DNA from: Sulfopaludibacter sp963835555 | GTDB taxonomy: Bacteria; Acidobacteriota; Terriglobia; Bryobacterales; Bryobacteraceae | Reading direction: 5' to 3' | DNA: 64,000 bases | NCBI GenBank assembly: GCA_963835555.1 | Contig: CAWIGC010000003.1 | Location: 90,583 to 154,582 of the forward strand | Shown here: in pieces, positions 58,418 to 64,000 of the stretch | Layout: each line of letters opens with the position of its first letter | How positions within the stretch are numbered: the first letter of the stretch is position 1 | Notes under the pieces: generated by a model | Seen by the model: only the letters and a program-made list of their open reading frames with translations | What the model was told of the DNA's origin: nothing | The model's database searches: none | Position numbers and translations under genes: made by a program

Positions 58418-59152
58418 TTAGGACTCCTCAATCACGGCATTTCGTTGCTCCGGTTCGTTCACCTTCCAGCCGGACTCCTGTCCCACCCTCTGCTGAAGAT
58501 GTTCGCGCAACGCTTCCACGTAGATCTGGATCCCCTTCCGCGAGTAACGCAAGTATCCCTTTTGCCTGAGGTGATTCATGTGGAAGGTGACAATTTCGCG
58601 AGAGGTGCCCACAAACTCGGAAAGAATCTGGTGGGTGAGGGGAGGAATGGTGATGGAACCGTCCTCGGAACGAGTACCAAGGCGGCCGGCAAAGCGCAGC
58701 AGTGCGCGGACCACACGCTCCGGTGTCTTATCGACAGCAAAGCTCTGCAGGCGTTCTTCGTAATCGAGGACGCGCTTTACCAGCATCTGAAGCAAAGCAA
58801 CGCCCAGACGCGGTTGCCGCTCGACCTGTTCTTCAATTTCCTGACTGGTCCAGGACATGAGGGATACCGGATCCAGCGCCACCGCGCGCTCGGGAAGCTG
58901 GCAATCGCCCAGCAGCGCGTTTTCACCGAAAAAATCGTCTGTGGTGAAGACGTCAACTACGGTTTGCGCTCCGTTATCTAATGGTATGAAGACTTTCACT
59001 CTTCCCTGCACCACCAGGTGAAGTCCTTTGGAAGGGTTGTGTTCCTCAAAAATAGTCTGACCCTTGGTGTAACCCGTAACTCCCCGACGCGGAAGATACA
59101 TCAAGGCATCTTCCATTTCTCGGGACGGGGTCAATCTGACGCCGTTCTGCAT
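58418..59152 (-). CDS. Crp/Fnr-family transcriptional regulator
   Basis: About 244 residues from ATG 59152 (GAGGGGAG upstream). The cyclic-nucleotide-type domain covers residues 15-130 (FEEHNPSKGLHLVVQGRVKVFIPL, then DDFFGENALLGDCQLPERAVAL). The pocket ARG of cAMP-binding CRP is replaced by ERAVAL. The DNA-binding domain has LTHQILSEFVGTSREIVTFHMNHLRQKGYL. There is no N-terminal Cys cluster for an FNR-type iron-sulfur centre. Target and effector are unknown. It is 93 bp upstream of the exported hypothetical gene on the same strand. Confidence 0.9.
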   Translation of the reverse strand: MQNGVRLTPSREMEDALMYLPRRGVTGYTKGQTIFEEHNPSKGLHLVVQGRVKVFIPLDNGAQTVVDVFTTDDFFGENALLGDCQLPERAVALDPVSLMSWTSQEIEEQVERQPRLGVALLQMLVKRVLDYEERLQSFAVDKTPERVVRALLRFAGRLGTRSEDGSITIPPLTHQILSEFVGTSREIVTFHMNHLRQKGYLRYSRKGIQIYVEALREHLQQRVGQESGWKVNEPEQRNAVIEES

Positions 59153-59393
59153 GTTCGCTACTCCCCTCACACATAAAATTGGCGAAGTATAGAATGTCCG
59201 GATGCCCTACCGGACCATTCCCAGCTGGAGCAGAACGAAGGGGCCCGTCGGAATCGGTACGCGTTGAACTCCTATACATAAGCGTACCGAAATTGCGGTG
59301 CCCGAGTATCGCTTCCCGGCGCAACAAATGTCTGCAGCGTTACAAAGTGTAGGAATGGCCGGGGACGGTAGCCATTAAAATGGGTCAGTTAAT

Positions 59394-59488
59394 TGGCGGA
59401 AGCCAGTGGGGGTCGAACCCACCTGCGATACAGAGTACCGCACAACGGGTTTGAAGCCCGCGCCCAGCACCGGCCAAGAATGGCTTCC
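59394..59488 (-). tRNA. selC: tRNA-Sec (selenocysteine, anticodon UCA), with encoded GCCA end
   Basis: The minus strand reads GGAAGCCA at the 5' end and TGGCTTCC before GCCA, an 8-bp acceptor stem, one longer than in ordinary tRNAs. The anticodon loop is CTTCAAA, giving UCA (59454-59452). A long variable arm pairs TGCGGTAC (59442-59435) with GTATCGCA (59431-59424). The T loop is GTGGG-TTCGACC-CCCAC. The total of 95 nt, the GGAAG start and the layout match E. coli selC closely. It inserts selenocysteine at UGA codons marked by SECIS hairpins. A TAGAAT, a possible -10 box, lies 7 bp upstream. SelA, SelB and SelD are not in the window. Confidence 0.96.
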
Positions 59489-59835
59489 GATGCGATTCTA
59501 GCAGAGTGGCAGCACAATTCCCGATTTTGCCGGAGATCAATTTGGCCTTCGGAACTCGTGTTGTCGCCATAACGGCCTTGCCGGCTAAATCGGCATGGCT
59601 GTCCCCACACCACTTCAGTTCCAAATCGCGATCGGGCGCTGGGTTTCTTTCGTTACCGGGAGGGCTTCGCTGCCGGCTCGTTGATAATCCAAATCCTTCA
59701 TATTGCCGAGTCCGGCCTTTTACCTTCTCGTTTGGGAGTGATGCGCTCGAAGTGGAGACACTGATCTTGATTCGTGGATTCGTGGCTGAAAAGCACGTGC
59801 GAAACGGCGTGCCCAAGTGCTAAAATCTAGATTGC
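59489..59835. other. Region between the two tRNA genes
   Basis: About 350 bp without a convincing gene. Open frames exist on both strands (up to 143 codons) but lack a ribosome site, domain text or codon pattern of the neighbours. It should hold the promoters of both divergent tRNA genes. Confidence 0.5.
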
Positions 59836-59912
59836 GCGCCCGTAGCTCAGTTGGATAGAGCGTCTGGCTACGAACCAGAAGGTCGGCAGTTCGAATCTGT
59901 CCGGGCGCACCA
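59836..59912 (+). tRNA. tRNA-Arg (anticodon ACG), with encoded CCA
   Basis: A 77-nt cloverleaf. The acceptor stem GCGCCCG pairs with CGGGCGC, the D arm is GCTC…GAGC, and the anticodon stem TCTGG/CCAGA encloses CTACGAA, giving ACG (59870-59872). The T arm has GTTCGAATC, and CCA is encoded. ACG (read with inosine) decodes CGU, CGC and CGA. TAAAAT at 59821 may be its -10 box. A tyrosine integrase gene lies 240 bp away, so this gene is the likely integration site of the island. Confidence 0.95.
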
Positions 59913-59949
59913 CATTCTAAAGCACTTATAATTTAACCACTGGCAGTTG

Positions 59950-60116
59950 CCCACTCAATACCCACTCAGAATAAATTGGGTTTTGACGGAAAACAAGGGG
60001 TGTACGTCGAGACTTCAGTCGATTCTCCAACCCGGTAGTGTGGTCGAAGAGTGTTAATTAACTGAGTGAGGGATGTCAGGAATTCTGAGTGGGCTGGGTT
60101 GGATTCTGAGTGGGCT
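59950..60116. repeat. Clustered short repeats beside the integrase (candidate arm-type sites)
   Basis: ATTCTGAGTGGGCT occurs at 60082-60095 and again at 60103-60116, 21 bp apart. Its complement, CCCACTCAGAAT, lies at 59961-59972, with a shorter CCCACTCA at 59950-59957. Two direct and two inverted copies within 170 bp between a tRNA gene and an integrase resemble the arm-type binding sites of tyrosine integrases. Binding is inferred. Confidence 0.55.
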
Positions 60117-60151
60117 ACCGCTCAGACGGGTGCCCGCCTCTTCTGAGCCGC

Positions 60152-61090
60152 TCAGTCTACTGCCCCTGCCGTCCGCACGGAGGGGAAGCCGAGATCGCGC
60201 TCAAGCTGATCCCCAGCAGCCTCTACACTCGAAGGAATCGCTTTCTGGTAGTGCTTCAGGGTGATGGTCGGGTCGGCGTGCCTCAACTGCATTTGGGTGC
60301 TCTTGGGATCTTTCGCCCGGTCGCCGAACAGTGTGGCGCAAGTTCTTCGGAGGCAACGGAAGTCGACGTCACTCTTGAGAGCGGGTTCGCCTTTGGGATT
60401 CTTCCTCCCAGTGTCGATCACTCCGACGCGTGCCCGAACCGCCGCGGGCTGGAGGACGCGCTCCCGGTAGTTGTTCTGGTTGAGATGCCCTGGTCTCCCG
60501 TGCGTGGGCTGGAACAGCCAGTCTCGGTCAGAACCAGGATTGGACTCCATCCATGTCGTCAGCTCGGTGGATAAATCGGGAGGGATGTGCAGGTAGGCTT
60601 CGGACGCTTCCGTTTTCACGGCCGCACTCTTTCCGGCTACCAGCGCTTCATCAATCCGAAGCCTGTCACCATGAACATCGTCGCGCCGCCGTGCGAATAA
60701 TTCCTCTGGTCGTAGCCCAAGTTGTATGAACAATCGCATTATCAGATGGTCTCTCCCCCTGAGAGCTGAAAACAAACGCTGGCATTCGTCCATAGAAAGG
60801 TACCGCTCCGAAGGACGCTTCTTGCTTTTGGCCCGAAGATCCTCGGTCGGATTCTCGGTCATGATCTTCCGCTTCCGAGCGTACTTGAAGATGGATCGGA
60901 CGTGAAGGAGAAGTCCCTTGAGCAGTGATCGAGAAGCACCACCGCTGACATGTTCGTTCAGCCAAGTCTGCAGGGTCGCCTCGGAAAGTTCAACAATTGG
61001 CCGGTCGCCGAGTTTACCACCGATTATGTGTTTCTCAATCAGATTACCTGCTGTCCAAGACAGGCACAGATCTAGCGATCCGTGTTGCAA
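60152..61090 (-). CDS. Tyrosine recombinase/integrase
   Basis: A 312-residue protein. The N-terminal part (residues about 20-90) is a SAM-like core-binding domain (LSEATLQTWLNEHVSGG … SIFKYARKRKIMTENP). The catalytic domain has the first Arg in LFIQLGLRPEELF, a Lys in the beta-hairpin region (VKTEAS), the second Arg in FRCLRRTCATLF and the Tyr nucleophile in LRHADPTITLKHYQKAI. In the HxLR box the His is replaced by Arg (RCLR). The first 20 residues do not look like the usual arm-binding domain, so the N-terminus may be cut. It sits next to tRNA-Arg, its probable attachment gene. Confidence 0.88.
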   Translation of the reverse strand: MQHGSLDLCLSWTAGNLIEKHIIGGKLGDRPIVELSEATLQTWLNEHVSGGASRSLLKGLLLHVRSIFKYARKRKIMTENPTEDLRAKSKKRPSERYLSMDECQRLFSALRGRDHLIMRLFIQLGLRPEELFARRRDDVHGDRLRIDEALVAGKSAAVKTEASEAYLHIPPDLSTELTTWMESNPGSDRDWLFQPTHGRPGHLNQNNYRERVLQPAAVRARVGVIDTGRKNPKGEPALKSDVDFRCLRRTCATLFGDRAKDPKSTQMQLRHADPTITLKHYQKAIPSSVEAAGDQLERDLGFPSVRTAGAVD

Positions 61091-61303
61091 ACGGGGGCTT
61101 TGCGTGCCCGGAATTGGAATTCTGAGGCCGAGGTCTGCCGCTTCGAATTAGCGCCTCCTGTCCAAGAGCCCTACCGTCGGAGTTAGGACTGGGTTGATAC
61201 CTGCAATGCCTGCAAGCATTGTGTGGTGGCCAAGAGGTCCAGCCAGGTTCCCCCCCGCTCTTATCTGCTGATATCGTCAAATAGCCTGTCCAGCCTGTCC
61301 CAA
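61091..61303. other. Gap between integrase and transposase remnant
   Basis: No gene is visible. The stretch 61265-61303 (TAGCCTGTCCAGCCTGTCCC and following) has a short direct repeat, CAGCCTGTCC-like, which may be left over from the end of the IS4-like element. Confidence 0.35.
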
Positions 61304-61584
61304 TCAACTCAGATCCAGGCTAAGCTGTTCTGCCAGTGGAACAAGGGGCGGCGTGCCGAAGGGGTTCGCCAGCCAGCGGCGCAGATCCCGGTAGGTGAAC
61401 AGGTTCAAACGCAGCATGGAAGCCAAATTGGAGAAGGACCATTTTGCCTTGGAGAGATGGTGCAGCCATTTCAACAGCAGCATGGCGATCAGCGCTGTCC
61501 AAATCTGAATCAGGAGCGCATTCCGGCTGGTGCCCACAAAACTCTTCACCTTCAAGTTTTGTTTCAGGGCTTTGAAAAACAGCT
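61304..61584 (-). pseudogene. IS4-like transposase, C-terminal remnant
   Basis: The frame reads LFFKALKQNLKVKSFVGTS, then IQIWTALIAMLLLKWLHHL and LNLFTYRDLRRWL, a common C-terminus of IS4-type DDE transposases. LFFKALK is the end of the Y-R-E-K signature that contains the last catalytic Glu. Everything before LFF, including the catalytic residues, is missing: at that point the sequence changes into the 3' end of a group II intron. The remnant therefore looks like the 3' exon of an intron insertion. Confidence 0.75.
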
Positions 61585-61644
61585 GTCGGGTAAGGGACTG
61601 GCGCGGTGCTGAGATTCCTCGCCCGTTTCCAGCCCCTCCCCATA

Positions 61645-61678
61645 AGAACTGCTCGTGAGGTTTTCCCTCAAGCAGCTC
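61645..61678 (-). ncRNA. Group II intron domain V
   Basis: The 34-nt minus-strand sequence starts GAGCTGCTTGAG, has a GAAAA-type loop and ends CCTCACGAGCAGTTCT. It matches the domain V pattern with its paired GAGC…GTTCT ends and the AGC triad region. Domain V is the catalytic heart of the ribozyme and appears intact. Confidence 0.85.
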
Positions 61679-61731
61679 ACCCAGTGAATTTCGCCGAAAG
61701 GGTTATGAGTCCTGTCGTCGGACGGCCACTT

Positions 61732-61980
61732 TCACTTCCCCTCCCCAACGCCGGGCAGTGGCTGGATTTTCCAGTCCCAGTACAACCCCAGGACGTCGTA
61801 GAGGTATTCGTTACTCCATCGCCGCCATCCCACACTCGACTTTCGCCGCCGTTTCCGTCGCGTCAACAGAGTGCGAACCTTCATCTCGACATAGTCTCGG
61901 ACCTCGCTAAAGGCCCGACTGGAGTTACCCACCCTGAAATAGTTGACCCACCCAGCGGGCGTGGCGTTGATTTGCTTCAC
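61732..61980 (-). pseudogene. ltrA: Group II intron maturase, C-terminal part (cut by IS)
   Basis: The segment QINATPAGWVNYFRVGNSSR … VEMKVRTLLTRRKRRRK … LYDVLGLYWDW is the maturase (domain X) end of a group II intron reverse transcriptase. It begins right at the IS junction. Joining it to the other part across the IS, with one copy of the TTCAC duplication removed, gives ELVKQINATPAGWVNYF, a smooth family match. Stop at 61732. Confidence 0.85.
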
Positions 61981-61997
61981 CCGAAAAACCGCAGTTG
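61981..61997. repeat. Left terminal inverted repeat of the IS1380-like element
   Basis: CCGAAAAACCGCAGTTG, matching the complement of the right end (63634-63618) at 13 of 17 positions. Confidence 0.8.
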
Positions 61998-62038
61998 GAT
62001 TCCGCGCATAAGAGCACAAGTCTTTGTTAAAAAGGGAC

Positions 62039-63607
62039 ATGTCGTTCGACAAGTCGGTGGAAACAACTCACCCAATGGGTGAGCTTGAAAAAGCTGGTGA
62101 GGTAGCGGAAGCGGAGAACTGCACGGTGGAAACCTACGCCGGCAAGGTGCGGATCCGCTGGGACGACTCGGCGGCAGTGACGGCCATGGGCCAGATGCCG
62201 GTCTTCATCGATTTCCTAAAGACCTCCGGCCGCTGGGATGCATTGGTGGCGGATTGTCCGTTACGATATACGAGCCCCAACGCGCCGGGCCTGGTGGACG
62301 TTCTGGGCACGTTGCTGATGAGTGTACTGGCGGGACAGTCGCGCTATGCGCACATCACCGGTCTGCGCGGGGACGGGGTCAATCCAGAATTGCTGGGGAT
62401 GCGCAAGGTGATGAGCGAAGACTCGGCCCGAGGCGCGTTTAAGCAGGCCCCGCCAGAGGACACGCTGCAATGGTTAAGGCGGCATCTCCGGCAAACCTAT
62501 GAACCCCTGTTGGAACATGCCTGGGTGATGGATCTGGACAGTACGGTAAAGCCGTTGTATGGCAAACAAGAGAAGGCTGTGAAGGGCTACAACCCTACCA
62601 AGCCAGGACGGCCGTCGCATGTGGTACACACCTACCTGATCGCCCAGTTGCGTTTGGTTTTAGGGGCGGAAGTGCAAGCGGGCAATGAAGCCGCGTCCAG
62701 CCACGCGCAGCCGGGTTTCTGGGCCTATTTCGATACCTTGCCACAGGCGTGTCGACCAGTCTTTGTGCGAGGCGATATCGGTTGGGGAAGCGAGCGGATG
62801 ATGCAGGAGGCCGAACAGCGCGACCAGCCGTATTTATTCAAGATTCGCCAAAGCGCCAAGATCAAGGAACTCCTGGCAGGCAGCTTCGCCATGGACCAAT
62901 GGGAATCTGCCGGCCAAGGCTGGGAGGGGACTTGGAGCGAAGTGCGGTTGGCCGGCTGGACGAAGAAGCGCCGGATAATTATCTTGCGCCGGCCCTTGCC
63001 GGAAGACCTGGTGGTGGCGAGGCGGAAGGGGAAAGGCCGACGCCGTAAGGCGCAGTTGGAACTGGAAATGGGTTGGATGCAAGGAGGCACGGTGCTCTAT
63101 GAATACGCCGTGCTGGTGACGACCCTGGAAGACGAGATCTTCACGTTGGCCCAACATTACCGGGACCGGGGCGACGCGGAGAACAATTTTGACGAGTTGA
63201 AGAACCAGTGGGGCTGGCTGGGCTTCACGACGCACGATCACGCGCGCAGCGAGATGATGACCTTGTTCGTCGCTTTGGTTTACAACTGGTGGAGTTTGTT
63301 CACACGCCTGTCGAATCCCAACAAACGTGCCGAAGCGATTACCACACGACCGCTATTGCTGCACGCCATCGGACGCAAAACCAGCCACAGCAATCAATCC
63401 ACGGTGACGTTGACCAGCCTGCACGCCGAGGCCACCAAGATCCAGGCGGCGGTGAAGGCCGTGGCCGGCTTCCTGAGTTATATTCGATCAATCACGGAGC
63501 AGTTGAAGTCTGTGGAGCGATGGCGTCTTATCCTGCTCGCCGTCGTCCGAGCCTTTCCGCTAACGCCAGCGGTAGACAGTCCGCCCCTCGGATTCAACAC
63601 GGCATAA
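62039..63607 (+). CDS. IS1380-family transposase
   Basis: About 522 residues, using ATG 62039; TTG 62024 and an ATG near residue 18 are alternatives. The DDE residues are visible: Asp in WVMDLDSTVKPLYGKQEKA, Asp in VFVRGDIGWGSERMM, and Glu in HYRDRGDAENNFDELKNQWGW. The GYNPTKPGRPSHVVH text is typical of IS1380 transposases. The C-terminal 20 residues reach almost to the right inverted repeat. The frame is unbroken, so the enzyme may be active. Confidence 0.9.
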   Translation: MSFDKSVETTHPMGELEKAGEVAEAENCTVETYAGKVRIRWDDSAAVTAMGQMPVFIDFLKTSGRWDALVADCPLRYTSPNAPGLVDVLGTLLMSVLAGQSRYAHITGLRGDGVNPELLGMRKVMSEDSARGAFKQAPPEDTLQWLRRHLRQTYEPLLEHAWVMDLDSTVKPLYGKQEKAVKGYNPTKPGRPSHVVHTYLIAQLRLVLGAEVQAGNEAASSHAQPGFWAYFDTLPQACRPVFVRGDIGWGSERMMQEAEQRDQPYLFKIRQSAKIKELLAGSFAMDQWESAGQGWEGTWSEVRLAGWTKKRRIIILRRPLPEDLVVARRKGKGRRRKAQLELEMGWMQGGTVLYEYAVLVTTLEDEIFTLAQHYRDRGDAENNFDELKNQWGWLGFTTHDHARSEMMTLFVALVYNWWSLFTRLSNPNKRAEAITTRPLLLHAIGRKTSHSNQSTVTLTSLHAEATKIQAAVKAVAGFLSYIRSITEQLKSVERWRLILLAVVRAFPLTPAVDSPPLGFNTA

Positions 63608-63617
63608 TCGACGACGG

Positions 63618-63634
63618 CAACCGCTCTTTTTAGG
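63618..63634. repeat. Right terminal inverted repeat of the IS1380-like element
   Basis: Reads, on the minus strand, CCTAAAAAGAGCGGTTG, followed outside the element by the second TTCAC copy (63635-63639). Confidence 0.8.
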
Positions 63635-64000
63635 TTCACCAGTTCTGGCATAGGGGTTGCGCCCCCGCGCCTAACGATGTCGCGGATCTTGGCCTTGACT
63701 GCCGTGCGGGCCTTCTTCTTCGGGGTCATCAAGACAAAATAGCCGTCTCCATTCCGCTTGCGAACTCGACGCAGGTCAAATCCCAGGAACCCGCAGGCTT
63801 CCCCTTTCAGCGCGTCCACCACCTTGGTTTTCTCCTGGTTCAATTCGACACCGATAAGCGCGAACTGTTCTCGGATCCGTTGCAGAGCCCGTTCGGCCCA
63901 GCCCCGTTTCGTGTGGTGGCCACTGATGGTGATGACGATATCATCGGCGAACCGGTGATAGTTCACGGCCTCGTAGGCTCCCTCTGCCGTTTTGCGGCGG
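63635..64000 (-). pseudogene. ltrA: Group II intron reverse transcriptase, middle part (cut by IS, runs off the window)
   Basis: The frame enters from the window edge (RKTAEGAYEAVNYHRF) and holds the reverse transcriptase catalytic FADD motif (RFADDIVITISG). It continues with GVELNQEKTKVV, CGFLGFDLRR and RTAVKAKIRDIVRRGGATPMPELV. At ELV the gene is broken by the IS1380-like element and resumes at 61980. The N-terminal fingers domain is outside the window. Confidence 0.88.

Larger units (their letters stand above)
61981..63634 (+). mobile_element. Complete IS1380-like insertion sequence
   Basis: The 1654-bp element has imperfect terminal inverted repeats: the left end starts CCGAAAAACCGCAGTTG, the right end (complement) starts CCTAAAAAGAGCGGTTG. 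It is flanked by a direct 5-bp duplication TTCAC at 61976-61980 and 63635-63639. It carries one transposase gene. The element lies inside the intron maturase gene, and removing it with one TTCAC restores that frame. The short distance between inverted-repeat copies suggests a fairly recent insertion. Confidence 0.88.
61585..64000 (-). mobile_element. Group II intron, interrupted by an IS and running off the window
   Basis: In minus-strand order the visible parts are the reverse transcriptase (63966 and upstream to the edge), the maturase domain (61980-61732), domain V (61678-61645) and a domain VI-like helix. In that helix GGGGCTGG pairs with CCAGTCCC, and it ends near CCCGAC at 61585. The 5' half of the intron lies outside the window. 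The 3' end falls inside an IS4-like transposase gene. An IS1380-like element of 1654 bp sits inside the maturase gene, so the intron can no longer make its own protein. The exact 3' boundary is an estimate. Confidence 0.82.

Noticed and set aside
59385..59823. Open frames of 74 to 143 codons around and between the two tRNA genes
   Set aside because: They cross tRNA-Sec or have no ribosome site, and their translations show no domain or signal.

Overview
The window looks like a chromosome segment of an Acidobacteriota bacterium of the Solibacter/Bryobacter type. By eye it is GC-rich. It carries four large 'orphan' MacB/FtsX-like permeases (ADOP family) with no ABC ATPase beside them, several secreted carboxypeptidase-regulatory-like proteins, many secreted amidohydrolases and beta-lactamase-fold enzymes, a PEP-CTERM protein, and an ECF sigma factor paired with a DGPF/YciI protein. 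This taxonomic guess comes from gene content only.

Layout. 1-8 kb: DUF1326 protein, YciI/ECF sigma pair, secreted repeat protein, PadR regulator with membrane protein, M23 peptidase, lactonase. 7.5-15.6 kb (minus strand): aconitase coupled to a class V aminotransferase, then lactaldehyde dehydrogenase with a class II aldolase (a plausible deoxysugar aldolase/lactaldehyde route), and a YncE-like propeller. 15.6-25 kb: ADOP permease, two head-to-head serine hydrolases, a Fur regulator with an FHA-GAF-PP2C phosphatase, a FecR-like protein. 25-30 kb: decayed ADOP permease, then hypC-hypD-hypE. 30-35 kb: glycerol module (glpD, glpF, glpK) with a DUF3179 membrane protein between. 35-50 kb: secreted isomerase/amidohydrolase genes, serine hydrolase, two more ADOP permeases, CusF-like lipoprotein, membrane and secreted proteins. 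50.6-53.5 kb: argF-argH-argR with an ARG-box-like operator. 53.7-59.2 kb: PEP-CTERM protein, D-aminoacylase-like enzyme, M48 protease, Crp/Fnr regulator.

The last 5 kb hold the tRNA for selenocysteine (selC, anticodon UCA), tRNA-Arg(ACG), and a genomic-island edge. At the edge are a tyrosine integrase with clustered short repeats and a set of nested mobile elements: an IS4-like transposase remnant cut by a group II intron, whose maturase gene is itself cut by a complete IS1380-like element with terminal inverted repeats and a 5-bp target duplication.

The most interesting signal joins two distant loci. The DUF3179 gene (31361-32590) has one in-frame TGA exactly where the family has the first Cys of its YC-x-x-C motif. 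The TGA is followed at once by a hairpin with a GGUCU loop like a bacterial SECIS element, and the same window encodes tRNA-Sec. This is a strong candidate selenoprotein that ordinary gene calling would split in two.

Caution: nine or so genes, including argF and argH, carry frameshifts, and most of those I could resolve are single-base insertions. That pattern fits residual read errors better than gene decay.
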